Translations under genes and position numbers: made by a program | Assembly (NCBI GenBank): GCA_002364755.1 | Contig: DEZI01000015.1 | Span: 29,199 to 93,198, forward strand | Origin: Stenotrophomonas maltophilia | GTDB lineage: Bacteria; Pseudomonadota; Gammaproteobacteria; Xanthomonadales; Xanthomonadaceae | Direction of reading: 5' to 3' | Length of the DNA stretch: 64,000 bases | Notes under the pieces: generated by a model | Databases searched by the model: none | What the model saw: the letters and a program-made list of their open reading frames with translations, nothing else | What the model was told of the DNA's origin: nothing | Shown: one piece after another, positions 53,175-61,653 of the stretch | How the letters are laid out: each line of letters begins with the position of its first letter | Position numbering within the stretch: position 1 is the stretch's first letter

Positions 53175-54362
53175 ATGCAGCGCTGGATCACCCTGCTTTC
53201 GCTGGCCATCGGCGCTGCCGTGGCCGCCCCCGTCGCCCAGGCCGCTCCGGTCTGGGTGACCGCCTGGACCGCTTCACCGGCACCGGACCGCAAGGACGGG
53301 AAGCCGGAGGCACCGGTACAGTTCGCCGCGCAGACCGTGCGCCAGGACATCCGGGTCGGCAGCCGTGGCGAGGCGTTGCGCCTGCGCATCAGCAACGAGC
53401 TGGGCGATGCACTGCTGCATGTCGAAGACATCCGCGTGCGCCTGAAGGATGGCAGGGCCGCGGCGCTGCCAGTCACCGTCGATGGCCGCCGTGCCATCGA
53501 CGTACCGGTGGGTGCCGCGCTGCTGAGTGATCCGGTGGTACTGCCGGTGGCGGCACTGCAGGAGGTCAGCGTGACCGCGTACTTCCCGCAGCCGACCCGG
53601 CCTGCGGTGCGGCGTACCGTGGTGCGCGTGGCCGACGGCAGACAGGAGGCGGTAACCGACACGGTGCGCGTCAGCTACCAGCAGAATGTGTTTTCGGCGG
53701 TGATGGTGCAGCGTGAGCAGCGGCCGTCGGTCATTGTGGCGTTGGGTGATTCGATCACCGAAGGCGCGACCGCCACGCGCGGTTCGTTCAACCAGTGGCC
53801 GGAGCGGCTGGCGCAGCGCCTGCAGCAGGCCTGTCCGGACCGCTTCGTGGTGCTCAACCAGGGCATCAGCGGCAACAAGCTGCTGGACCATGGCCGCAGC
53901 CACAGTGCGCTGTCACGCCTGGACCGCGACGCGATCGCGGTGGCCGACGCCGACCAGGTGATCCTGTTCGAAGGCATCAATGACATCCGCCACGGCGGCG
54001 GTGCGCAGCCGCTGCCCGGGCGCAACGCACCGGACATGCTGCTGGGTTACCAGCAGGTGGCCGCGCGCCTGCACGCGCATGGCATCCGCGCCTACCTGGG
54101 CACGCTGACGCCGTTCGGCGGCTCCGAGCGCTACGACCCGGTCTCGGCCACCACCCGCGCCTCGATCAACCAGTGGGCGCGCGGCAAGGACAGCGGCTTC
54201 GATGGCGTGGTCGATTTCGATGCAGCGCTGCGCGACCCGAAGCAGCCGGAATCGCTGCCGGCCAACATCACCCGCGATCACCTGCATCCGAACGACGAAG
54301 GCTACCGGCGCATGGCCGAAGCGATCGATTTGAAGATGCTGGGGTGCGAGGCCCCGCGCTGA
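53175..54362 (+). CDS. Secreted SGNH/GDSL esterase
   Basis: 395 residues with a signal peptide (WITLLSLAIGAAVAAPVAQA). An N-terminal beta-rich domain (~25-175, with VRQDIRVGSRGEALRLRISNE) precedes the SGNH hydrolase. Blocks seen are VALGDSITEGA (Ser nucleophile), NQGISGNKLLD (Gly), EGINDIRHGG (Asn) and TRDHLHPNDEGY (Asp/His). It is last in the lyase operon, 18 bases after the SDR. A role in removing O-acetyl groups from alginate or another glycan is a reasonable inference but unproven; similar proteins also act on xylan. Confidence 0.9.
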   Translation: MQRWITLLSLAIGAAVAAPVAQAAPVWVTAWTASPAPDRKDGKPEAPVQFAAQTVRQDIRVGSRGEALRLRISNELGDALLHVEDIRVRLKDGRAAALPVTVDGRRAIDVPVGAALLSDPVVLPVAALQEVSVTAYFPQPTRPAVRRTVVRVADGRQEAVTDTVRVSYQQNVFSAVMVQREQRPSVIVALGDSITEGATATRGSFNQWPERLAQRLQQACPDRFVVLNQGISGNKLLDHGRSHSALSRLDRDAIAVADADQVILFEGINDIRHGGGAQPLPGRNAPDMLLGYQQVAARLHAHGIRAYLGTLTPFGGSERYDPVSATTRASINQWARGKDSGFDGVVDFDAALRDPKQPESLPANITRDHLHPNDEGYRRMAEAIDLKMLGCEAPR

Positions 54363-54372
54363 GGCGGAAACT

Positions 54373-54504
54373 GTAGAGCCGAGCCATGCTCGGATGCCGT
54401 TGCTTCCTGTAGAGCCGAGCCATGCTCGGCTGCCGTTGTTGCCTGTAGAGCCGACCCATGCTCGGATGCCGTTGCTGCCTGTAGAGCCGAGCCATGCTCG
54501 GCTT
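54373..54504. repeat. Tandem SMAG array, four units at 36-base period
   Basis: Four direct GTAGAGCCGA(G/C)CCATGCTCGG copies start at 54373, 54409, 54445 and 54481, separated by near-identical linkers (ATGCCGTTGCTTCCT and variants). The exact 36-base phase spans palindrome plus linker, so the unit was copied in tandem. Another half-unit GCCGAGCATGG follows. Confidence 0.92.
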
Positions 54505-54572
54505 GTTCTGGCCGAAGCAGCCGAGCATGGCAAGGCGCATGATGTAATCGGTCATCGCCCCGGAGCACGTGC

Positions 54573-54875
54573 ATGTCCCGCTTCGCCAGCTTCCGCGAGT
54601 TCTACCCGTTCTACCTGGACGAGCACCGCCATCCGGTCTCGCGGCGCCTGCACTTCATCGGCAGTTGTGGCGTACTGCTGCTGGTGGCCGCAGCGCTGCT
54701 GCGCGGCCAGCCGATGCTGCTGCTGGCGGCACTGGCATGCGGCTATGGGTTCGCTTGGGTCGGCCATTTCTTCTTCGAGAAAAACCGCCCGGCCACCTTC
54801 CGCCACCCGCTGTACTCGTTCGTCGGCGACTGGGCGATGTTCGCTGACATCCTGCGCGGCCGGATCAGGTGGTGA
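54573..54875 (+). CDS. DUF962 (Mpo1/YGL010w-like) membrane protein
   Basis: 100 residues with FREFYPFYLDEHRHPVSRRLHFIG at the N terminus and FAWVGHFFFEKNRPATFRHPLYSFVGDW at the C terminus. The histidines in these two blocks are the conserved DUF962 set. Two or three short membrane helices lie between. Yeast Mpo1 is a dioxygenase acting on 2-hydroxy fatty acids, and the bacterial role is presumed similar but untested. It is flanked by SMAG arrays on both sides. Confidence 0.9.
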   Translation: MSRFASFREFYPFYLDEHRHPVSRRLHFIGSCGVLLLVAAALLRGQPMLLLAALACGYGFAWVGHFFFEKNRPATFRHPLYSFVGDWAMFADILRGRIRW

Positions 54876-54894
54876 CCCGTTTTTGTAGAGTCGA

Positions 54895-55020
54895 GCCATG
54901 CTCGAGTGCCTTTGGCAGAGCCAGCCGAGCATGGCTCTGCTCTACAGAGGATCGAAGCCAGCCGAGCATGGCTCGGCTCTACAGAGGATCAAAGCCAGCC
55001 GAGCATGGCTCGGCTCTACA
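54895..55020. repeat. SMAG array, four units
   Basis: One forward unit (GTAGAGTCGAGCCATGCTCGAG) is followed by three inverted copies of CCGAGCATGGCTCGGCTCTAC at about 37-base spacing. They share AGAGGATC(A/G)AAGCCAG linkers. Confidence 0.9.
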
Positions 55021-55038
55021 CAAAACCAACAGCCGCCA

Positions 55039-55365
55039 TCACACCGGATGGCGCGGCCCGAACATGATCACGGCCATTCCGGCCAGGCACAGTGCGGCGC
55101 CCAGCACGTCCCAGCGGCTGGGACGGATGCCATCGACCAGCCACAGCCAGAACAGAGCGGTACCGATGTACACGCCACCGTAGGCGGCATACACGCGGCC
55201 GCTGGCGGTGGGGTGCAGGGTCAGCAGCCAGGCGAACAGGGCCAGGCTGGCCGCGGCCGGCAGCAGCAGCCACACGCTGCCGCCCTTGCGCAGCCACAGC
55301 CACGGCAGGTAGCAGCCAACGATCTCGGCCAGTGCGGTCAGCAGGAACAGGGCGAGGGTCTTCAC
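55039..55365 (-). CDS. YnfA/UPF0060 family small membrane protein
   Basis: 108 residues with four membrane helices, exactly the family length. Marks are [38 protein letters not shown] and [21 protein letters not shown]. It is related to the small multidrug resistance fold; transport activity is uncertain. The GTG start at 55365 gives the family N terminus (KTLALFLLT) and overlaps the mazG stop by 4 bases, so the two are co-transcribed. Confidence 0.93.
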   Translation of the reverse strand: MKTLALFLLTALAEIVGCYLPWLWLRKGGSVWLLLPAAASLALFAWLLTLHPTASGRVYAAYGGVYIGTALFWLWLVDGIRPSRWDVLGAALCLAGMAVIMFGPRHPV

Positions 55366-56195
55366 GCCTTCTCGGCGGCCTTGGCCTGCTGCCACAGCGC
55401 TTCCTGCGCATCCAGGTCGAGCGCGGCCAGGCTTTCGCCCTGCGCGCCCGCCTGCGCTTCCATGGCGCGGAAGCGGCGTTCGAACTTGTGGTTGGCACCG
55501 CGCAGCGCCGCGCCCAGGTCGATGTCGGCATGGCGGGCCAGGTTGGCGCAGACGAACAGCAGGTCACCCAGCTCTTCCTGCAGCCGCGCCTTGTTGCCGG
55601 CGATGTCGCCGCGCTCGAATTCCTCGCGCAGTTCCTGCAGTTCTTCAGCGGCCTTGTCCAGCACGGGCAGCGGGCCGGGCCAGTCGAAGCCGACCTTGGC
55701 CGCGCGCGACTGCAGCTTCACCGCACGCTGCCATTCGGGCAGCCCGCGCGAGATCCCGGCCAGCGCCGACGTGTCCTGGTCGCCCTTGGCGGCGCGCTCG
55801 ACGCGCTTGATCGCGTCCCAGTTGCGCATCACGCCATCGGCATCGTCCACGCTGACATGGGCAAACACATGCGGATGGCGGCGCTGCATCTTGTCGCTGA
55901 TCGCGCGCGCCACTTCGGCGAAGGCGAATGCGCCCTGCTCCTCGGCCATGCGCGCATGGAACACCACCTGCAGCAGCAGGTCGCCCAGCTCGTCGCAGAG
56001 GTCGTCCAGGTCGCCGCGGTCGATCGCATCGGCGACCTCGTAGGCCTCTTCAATGGTGTACGGGGCGATGGTGGCGAAGTTCTGCTCCAGGTCCCAGGGG
56101 CAGCCGCCCTGCGGATCGCGCAGGCGCGCCATGATCGCCAGCAGGCGCTCCAGTTCGGTGCTGGCGGCACTGCCGGCGGTGGGGGTGTCGCTCAT
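55362..56195 (-). CDS. mazG: Nucleoside triphosphate pyrophosphohydrolase MazG
   Basis: 277 residues with two MazG domains. The metal-binding glutamates are seen in [11 protein letters not shown] and [21 protein letters not shown] (first domain) and in [10 protein letters not shown] and [18 protein letters not shown] (second). [16 protein letters not shown] and [10 protein letters not shown] are E. coli MazG-like. It hydrolyses (d)NTPs, affecting the stringent response and damaged-nucleotide pools. The start at 56195 leaves 13 bases after cysQ. Confidence 0.95.
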   Translation of the reverse strand: MSDTPTAGSAASTELERLLAIMARLRDPQGGCPWDLEQNFATIAPYTIEEAYEVADAIDRGDLDDLCDELGDLLLQVVFHARMAEEQGAFAFAEVARAISDKMQRRHPHVFAHVSVDDADGVMRNWDAIKRVERAAKGDQDTSALAGISRGLPEWQRAVKLQSRAAKVGFDWPGPLPVLDKAAEELQELREEFERGDIAGNKARLQEELGDLLFVCANLARHADIDLGAALRGANHKFERRFRAMEAQAGAQGESLAALDLDAQEALWQQAKAAEKA

Positions 56196-56208
56196 GCGGG
56201 CTCCAGTG

Positions 56209-57012
56209 TCAGTCGGACAGCCAGTCCCGCCACGGCAGGCTGGTGTCGCCAAGGGCGATGAAATCACCGTTCAGCAGGGTGCTGCGGCGGTTGTAGCGGA
56301 ACGGCTTGCCACTACTGGCCGAGAGCACCGCGCCACCGGCCGCGTGCAGCACGCACTGGCCGGCAGCAGTATCCCATTCGGAGGTCGGGCCAAGGCGCGG
56401 GTATACGTCCAGCCCGCCTTCGGCGATGCGGCAGAACTTCAGCGAGGAGCCCTGCGCCACCGTTTCGATGTCGCCCATGCGTTCGAGCAGGGCGATGGTT
56501 TCCGGCGAACGGTGCGAGCGGCTGGCTGCCACCCGCAGCGGCGCGGTGGCCGGCGTGCGGGTGCGCAGCACGCTGTCGTGCAGGCCCTGGCGGCGGTAGG
56601 CCAGCTCGCCACGCATGGCGTGCCAGACGATGCCGGTCACCGGCGCCTGGACCACGCCGAAGGCCGGCGCGCCCTGGTAGATCAGCGCGATGTTGACGCT
56701 GAACTCGCCGTTGCGCTTTACGAATTCGCGGGTGCCATCCAGCGGGTCGACCAGCCAGTAGGCGCCCCAGTGCTGGCGCTGCTCCCACGGCACCAGCGCC
56801 GATTCCTCGGAGAGGATCGGCAGGTCGGGGGTCAGTTGGCGCAGGCCCTGCTGGATCATCCGGTCAGCGGCGAGATCTGCGGCGGTCACCGGGCTGTCGT
56901 CGGCCTTCAGGGTGACGTCGAAACCATCGCTGTAGACCTGCATGATCGCCTGCCCCGCTTCCTGGGCGATGGCGATCGTGGTCTCGCGCAGCTCGGTAGT
57001 CAGCTTGATCAT
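56209..57012 (-). CDS. cysQ: 3'(2'),5'-bisphosphate nucleotidase
   Basis: 267 residues of the inositol-monophosphatase superfamily. It removes PAP made during sulfate assimilation. Metal-binding motifs are LSEESALV, YWLVDPLDGTREFVKRNG and the C-terminal SEWDTAAGQCVLHAAGG. KADDSPVTAADLAADR is the family N-terminal signature. The start at 57012 overlaps the nudE stop by 4 bases. Clustering with nudE and mazG makes a nucleotide-sanitation operon. Confidence 0.95.
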   Translation of the reverse strand: MIKLTTELRETTIAIAQEAGQAIMQVYSDGFDVTLKADDSPVTAADLAADRMIQQGLRQLTPDLPILSEESALVPWEQRQHWGAYWLVDPLDGTREFVKRNGEFSVNIALIYQGAPAFGVVQAPVTGIVWHAMRGELAYRRQGLHDSVLRTRTPATAPLRVAASRSHRSPETIALLERMGDIETVAQGSSLKFCRIAEGGLDVYPRLGPTSEWDTAAGQCVLHAAGGAVLSASSGKPFRYNRRSTLLNGDFIALGDTSLPWRDWLSD

Positions 57013-57572
57013 CGGCGTTCCTGCAGCCACTGGCGCGCGATGAACAGCGCGGCCAGCGAGCGCCCTTCCGAGAAGTCCTCGCGCAGCATCAGCTGGTCCA
57101 GCTCGGCCAGCTTCCACGGCACCACTTCCAGCTCTTCCGGCTCGTCGCCGGGCAGCTTTTCGGGGTACAGGTCGCGCGCCACCACCAGCCACGACTGGTG
57201 GCTCATGTAGGTCGGCGCCAGGGTCATCGCGCGCAGCACGTCGACCTGGCGCGCGCCGTAGCCGGCCTCTTCCTTCAGTTCGCGGTCGGCGGCCTGTTCA
57301 GGGGTTTCACCGGCATCGATGCGGCCCTTGACCAGGCCCAGCTCGTAGCGGTGCACGCCAGCGGCGTATTCACGCACCAGCAGCACGGTCTCCTCGTCCA
57401 GCATCGGCACCACCACCACGGCACCATGGCCACGGCTGACCAGGCGTTCGAAACGGCGGTGTTCACCGTTGGAGAACTCCAGGTCCAGGTGCTGGCGCTG
57501 GAACGGGCCGTTCTCCTCGTCGGTGATCCGGTGAATGATCGGCAGGCGACGGCCGCTGCGGTCGTCGTTCAT
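57009..57572 (-). CDS. nudE: NudE-like ADP-sugar/NADH Nudix hydrolase
   Basis: 187 residues. The full Nudix box GRIDAGETPEQAADRELKEEAG is present. Nearby are VVVVPMLDEETVLLVREYA and APTYMSHQSWLVVARDLYPEKL, typical of ADP-compound hydrolase NudE rather than MutT. It cleaves ADP-ribose, NADH or Ap3A-like dinucleotides. First gene of a four-gene minus-strand operon; the ATG at 57572 was chosen over one further upstream lying in the bioA promoter region. Confidence 0.92.
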   Translation of the reverse strand: MNDDRSGRRLPIIHRITDEENGPFQRQHLDLEFSNGEHRRFERLVSRGHGAVVVVPMLDEETVLLVREYAAGVHRYELGLVKGRIDAGETPEQAADRELKEEAGYGARQVDVLRAMTLAPTYMSHQSWLVVARDLYPEKLPGDEPEELEVVPWKLAELDQLMLREDFSEGRSLAALFIARQWLQERR

Positions 57573-57588
57573 GCGGAATCTCCGCGGC

Positions 57589-57604
57589 GGCCGGCGCGTG
57601 CGCC
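57589..57604. promoter_or_regulatory. Perfect palindrome in the nudE/bioA divergent region
   Basis: CCGGCGCGTGCGCCGG, a 7-base stem around GT, just before a TAGAAT -10-like box at 57613-57618. It could be an operator or a leader hairpin; no regulator is evident. Confidence 0.35.
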
Positions 57605-57649
57605 GGGGCCGATAGAATGTGCAGGCAGCAACATGTTCATGAGCCCGAA

Positions 57650-59041
57650 ATGCTAGCAGACCCAACCCCCTCCCCGCTGGCCCGGCAGTGGCGGCAACGC
57701 GACCTGCAGGTGCTGTGGCACCCGTGCACGCAGATGCGCGAGCATCCGGACACCCTGCCGCTGGTGCCGATCGCGCGTGGCCAGGGCGTCTGGCTGATCG
57801 ACCACGACGGCAACCGCTACCTGGACGCGGTCAGCAGCTGGTGGACGAATCTGTTCGGTCATGCCGAACCGCGCATCGGCGCGGCCATCGCCGCCCAGGC
57901 CGGTCAGCTGGAGCAGGTGATGCTGGCCGGGTTCAGTCATGAACCGGCGATCCTCCTGGCCGAGCGCCTGCTGGCGCTGTCACCGCGCCAGCCCGGGCGC
58001 GCGCCGCTGTCCAAGGTGTTCTACGCCGACAACGGCTCGGCCGGGGTGGAAGTGGCACTGAAGATGGCCTTCCAGTACTTCCAGAACCGCGGCGAGACCC
58101 GGCGCACGCGCTTCATCGCGCTGGAAAACGGCTACCACGGCGAGACCCTGGGCGCGCTGGCGCTGGGCGACATCCCGCTGTACCGCCGCGTCTACGCGCC
58201 GCTGCTGGCCGAGGGCCTGTTCGCACCCTCCCCCGATGCCTATCTGGCCGAACCGGGGCAGAGCGCCGCCGACCATGCGCGGCAGGCCGCCGACGGCCTG
58301 GCCACCCTGTTCGACCAGCACTCCGGCGAGATCTGCGCGGTGATCCTGGAACCGCGCCTGCAGTGCGCCGGCGGCATGCGCATGCATGACCCGGTCTACC
58401 TGCAGCGCGTGCGCGAGCTGTGCGATGCGCACGGCGCGTTCATGATCGCCGATGAGATCGCCACCGGCTTCGGCCGCACCGGCACGATGTTCGCCTGCGA
58501 ACAGGGCGGGGTGATGCCCGACCTGATGTGCCTGTCCAAGGGCCTGACCGGCGGCTTTCTGCCGCTGGCCGCGGTGCTGGCCACGCAGGCGCTGTACGAC
58601 GCCTTCCTCGATGATTCGCGCGAGCGCGCCTTCCTGCATTCGCACAGCTACACCGGCAACCCGCTGGCGTGTGCGGCTGCACTGGCCACGCTGGACATCT
58701 TCCGCGACGAGGACGTGATCGCGCGCAACCGCGGCACCGCCGCGGTGATGGGCACGCTGGCCGCGCCCTTCGCCGACCACCCGCACGTGGCCGACGTGCG
58801 CCAGGCGGGCATGGTGGTGGCCTTCGAGCTGTCGCGCGGCGGCAACCGGCGGACCCCGTTCAACCCGGCGCTGCGGCTTGGCCTGCACGCCTACAAGGCC
58901 GCGCTGAAGCGCGGCGTGGTACTGCGCCCGCTGGGCGACGTGCTGTACTGGATGCCACCTTACTGCGTGGATGACGAACAACTGGAGTTGCTGGCACATA
59001 CCACGCTGGCAGCCATCGAGGAGGCGATTGCATGCGCGTGA
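57650..59041 (+). CDS. bioA: Adenosylmethionine-8-amino-7-oxononanoate aminotransferase
   Basis: 463 residues. A class III PLP aminotransferase making 7,8-diaminopelargonate in biotin synthesis. Marks are [87 protein letters not shown] and the PLP Lys in [19 protein letters not shown] chose the ATG at 57650; one at 57617 would add 11 residues. It overlaps rsmE by 10 bases. Confidence 0.95.
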   Translation: MLADPTPSPLARQWRQRDLQVLWHPCTQMREHPDTLPLVPIARGQGVWLIDHDGNRYLDAVSSWWTNLFGHAEPRIGAAIAAQAGQLEQVMLAGFSHEPAILLAERLLALSPRQPGRAPLSKVFYADNGSAGVEVALKMAFQYFQNRGETRRTRFIALENGYHGETLGALALGDIPLYRRVYAPLLAEGLFAPSPDAYLAEPGQSAADHARQAADGLATLFDQHSGEICAVILEPRLQCAGGMRMHDPVYLQRVRELCDAHGAFMIADEIATGFGRTGTMFACEQGGVMPDLMCLSKGLTGGFLPLAAVLATQALYDAFLDDSRERAFLHSHSYTGNPLACAAALATLDIFRDEDVIARNRGTAAVMGTLAAPFADHPHVADVRQAGMVVAFELSRGGNRRTPFNPALRLGLHAYKAALKRGVVLRPLGDVLYWMPPYCVDDEQLELLAHTTLAAIEEAIACA

Positions 59042-59769
59042 CCCGCTGTCCCATCGACCTGGCGCTGCACAGCGGCCAGACCGTGACCCTGCCGGAAGAG
59101 ACGGCCAACCACCTGGTGCGGGTGATGCGCCTGCGCGAGGGCGATACCTGCGTGCTGTTCAACGGCGATGGCCACGACTACAGCGCCACCCTGACCGTGG
59201 CCAGCAAGCGCGAGGTGCAGGTGCGCATCGACGCGGTGCAGGCGGTAAACAACGAATCGCCACTGGCGATCACCCTGCTGCAGGGCATTGCCCGTGGCGA
59301 GAAGATGGACCTGATCCTGCAGAAGGCCACCGAGCTGGGCGTCAGCGCCATCGTGCCGGTGAATGCCGAGCGGACCGAGGTGAAGCTGGACGCGGCGCGT
59401 GCCGAAAAGCGCGTGGCGCACTGGAACAATGTGGTGACCTCGGCCTGCGGGCAGTCCGGGCGCGCGCGCATCCCGCAGGTGGGTTCGCCGCTGTCGCTGG
59501 CGCAGGCGGCGGCGACGCTGCCTGCCGATACGCTGCGGCTGACGCTGGACCCGCAGGGGGCGCACCGGTTGTCGACGCTGGCAGCAGCGCCTGCGGGCGG
59601 CATCGTGATCGCGATCGGCCCGGAGGGAGGCTGGTCGCCGCGTGACCGTGACCAACTGGCCGCTGCGGGCTTCCAGGGCCTGCAGCTGGGGCCGCGCATC
59701 CTGCGCACGGAAACCGCCGGCCTGGCCGCGATCGCGGCGCTGCAGGCGCGGCTGGGGGATCTGGGGTAA
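59032..59769 (+). CDS. rsmE: 16S rRNA (uracil-1498-N3)-methyltransferase
   Basis: 245 residues of the SPOUT/RsmE family. Marks are NHLVRVMRLREGD in the N-terminal PUA-like domain, ALLQGIARGEKMDLILQKATELGV-like text in the linker, and the knot motifs VIAIGPEGGWSPRD and LQLGPRILRTETA, which bind SAM. The start lies inside the bioA 3' end, so the two are coupled. Confidence 0.96.
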   Translation: MRVTRCPIDLALHSGQTVTLPEETANHLVRVMRLREGDTCVLFNGDGHDYSATLTVASKREVQVRIDAVQAVNNESPLAITLLQGIARGEKMDLILQKATELGVSAIVPVNAERTEVKLDAARAEKRVAHWNNVVTSACGQSGRARIPQVGSPLSLAQAAATLPADTLRLTLDPQGAHRLSTLAAAPAGGIVIAIGPEGGWSPRDRDQLAAAGFQGLQLGPRILRTETAGLAAIAALQARLGDLG

Positions 59770-59796
59770 GGCGACGGATCACCGTGACCGCTTCGC

Positions 59797-59853
59797 TCGC
59801 CGGGCACGGCCCGGCGCTACCACGCTTCGGTAGCGCCGGGCCATGCCCGGCGG
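59797..59853. repeat. Inverted SMAG pair
   Basis: Two GTAGCGCCGGGCC(A/G)TGCCCGGCG copies face each other across CACGCTTC, between the convergent rsmE and cheW genes. Confidence 0.9.
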
Positions 59854-59857
59854 ATTG

Positions 59858-60322
59858 TCAGGCGGCCAGCGAATCCAGCGCCGATTCCAGCGCGTCCAGG
59901 TTGGGCAGCAGCGCGCTTTTTTCACCCAGCAGCACGCGCATGTGCACGATCCCCGGCAGGGTTTCTTCCGAAGCGTCGGCCAGCAGGCCGTCGCGCGGCA
60001 CCGAGATCAGCTGCGGGAAGTTCTGCGTCAGCAGCGCGTAGTACGGGCGCTGCGCGTTGCCGCTGAGAGCCTTCAGCACCACGACCTTGTTGTGCCCGCC
60101 CACCACTTCTTCGCCCAGCCCGGACAGGCGGGCGAAGGACAGCAGCGGCACCTGCCAGCCGTGCCAGGCGATCTGCCCGACCAACCAGCGCGGAGCATCG
60201 GCCACCGGTTCCACCGCCACGCGCGACATCATTTCGGCCACCGTTGCATTGGGCAGCAACACACGCTCGCCACCGGACTGGATCAGGACGCCACGGATCT
60301 CATCGTTGTTTGCGTAGCTCAT
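59858..60322 (-). CDS. CheW-like chemotaxis coupling protein
   Basis: 154 residues with one CheW domain: GVLIQSGGERVLLPNATVAEM, WLVGQIAWHGWQVPLLSF and VVVLKALSGN. These match the PilI/ChpC-type couplers of Pil-Chp systems. It links a receptor or second coupler to the CheA kinase at 61646. It is last in the cluster seen here and overlaps the CheB-like gene by 4 bases. Confidence 0.9.
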   Translation of the reverse strand: MSYANNDEIRGVLIQSGGERVLLPNATVAEMMSRVAVEPVADAPRWLVGQIAWHGWQVPLLSFARLSGLGEEVVGGHNKVVVLKALSGNAQRPYYALLTQNFPQLISVPRDGLLADASEETLPGIVHMRVLLGEKSALLPNLDALESALDSLAA

Positions 60323-61653
60323 GGCGTCTCTCCGTTGTCCTCGTCCACGGCCCAGCGCGCGGCGATGGCCTGCGCCAGTTCCTGCGGTTCACCGGCCACC
60401 ATGCCGGCAGCGACCACGGCGGTTGCCGCGGCGGGGTCATAGCAGCCTTCACCCACCTGCCCTGCCACCCAGGCGCCGGCCTCGGCCAGGTCCAGGGCCG
60501 GGCCGACATGGGCCAGGTCGGCGCCACTGAGCAGGACCAGGGCACTGTGTTCGGCCGGCAGCGCGGCAATCGAGATACCCAGCGGGTCGGTCTGGAAATG
60601 CAGGCCATCGGCGGCGGCACGCACGCCGATGTCGTCGGACAGGATGTGGACCTCGCCCGCCGTCGCGCGGCGGCCGGCCTCGGCCAATTGCACCGGCAGC
60701 GGCGATACCCGTGCCATCTGCTTGACCAGGTTGCCGTAGCGGCCCCCGTCCAGGCGCATGTGCACCAGCACCGGCACGGCCAGCCCGGTCGGCAGCGCGC
60801 CCAGCAGGCGGCGCAGCGCATCGGGTCCACCGATGCCGGCCAGCACCAGCAGCACGCCGGCGCGTGCGCCGGCAGGCAGGCCGGCATCCAGGTCGACCAG
60901 GCTCAGGTGGCCGGTGTCGAACGCTGGTGCCGCCACCGGCTCGCCGCGGGTGGGCGCGGCAGCGGCCGGTGTATCAGCGGCCTCGTCGACCAGCGACCAG
61001 GCAGTGTGATCGAAGGCCGCCGGCGGCGGCACGGGCGCATCGTCCGCCGGCGCCTCCGCCGCATCGGCAGCGGGCTCCGGCGTGTGCGCCTGCAACGCGG
61101 CCAGGTGCTGTTCCAGCGACATCGGTTCAGCGAACGTCGCAGGCGGTGCAGGTGTGGTGTACAGGCTGTCGGCCGGCACGTCGCCGGCCCAGTCCTGGGC
61201 CTGCTCCATGTGCGCGTGCAGGACCTCGTCCTTCGGCGGTACCGGCGGCAGCGAAGGCCGGCCCGGTTCCAGCTGCAGGCTGGGTTCGTCTTCGGCGCCC
61301 GGCGGCAGCACCTGCTGGTGGCCGTGCAGCTTGGCCGACAGATGGCGGCCCCAGCGCTGCGCTTCCCAGCCGTCGCGGCGCGCGGCCAGTTCGGCTTCGT
61401 CGAATACCAGGGTCAGGCCCGGTGCCGACAATGCCGGCTCCAGCCGCTCCAGCGGGTCCTCGATGGCGGCTTCCAGGGCGATCACCACGAACTGCGGATG
61501 CGCATCGGCCAGCGCCTGCGGCTCCAGCGTGGTCGGGTCATCTTCCAGCACGATCTGCACATCGGCATGCGAAAGCGCCTCGCGCAGGCGCTCGCGTGCA
61601 GCGCCCGGGCGGGCCAGCAGGGCAACGGCCGGAACCGGATTGACGTCACTCAC
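60319..61653 (-). CDS. ChpB/CheB-like protein with degenerate methylesterase domain
   Basis: 444 residues from GTG at 61653, which overlaps the CheA-like stop by 8 bases. Residues ~1-120 resemble a receiver fold with poor motif conservation (VALLARPGAARERLREALSH). A long Ala/Pro-rich linker covers ~125-245. The last ~180 residues align with CheB methylesterase: LVLAGIGGPDALRRLLGALP in the GASTGG position, VLVHMRLDG in the QHM position, and LVLLSGADLAHVG in the TGMGxDGA position. The nucleophile Ser is Gly and the catalytic Asp is Ala, so it should not demethylate. It probably has a scaffold or regulatory job in the twitching/surface-sensing system. Confidence 0.82.
   Translation of the reverse strand: MSDVNPVPAVALLARPGAARERLREALSHADVQIVLEDDPTTLEPQALADAHPQFVVIALEAAIEDPLERLEPALSAPGLTLVFDEAELAARRDGWEAQRWGRHLSAKLHGHQQVLPPGAEDEPSLQLEPGRPSLPPVPPKDEVLHAHMEQAQDWAGDVPADSLYTTPAPPATFAEPMSLEQHLAALQAHTPEPAADAAEAPADDAPVPPPAAFDHTAWSLVDEAADTPAAAAPTRGEPVAAPAFDTGHLSLVDLDAGLPAGARAGVLLVLAGIGGPDALRRLLGALPTGLAVPVLVHMRLDGGRYGNLVKQMARVSPLPVQLAEAGRRATAGEVHILSDDIGVRAAADGLHFQTDPLGISIAALPAEHSALVLLSGADLAHVGPALDLAEAGAWVAGQVGEGCYDPAAATAVVAAGMVAGEPQELAQAIAARWAVDEDNGETP

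Noticed and set aside
54373..54504. Regularly spaced repeats resembling a CRISPR array
   Set aside because: The repeated part is a GTAG palindrome of the SMAG type, linkers are nearly identical instead of unique, and no cas genes are near.
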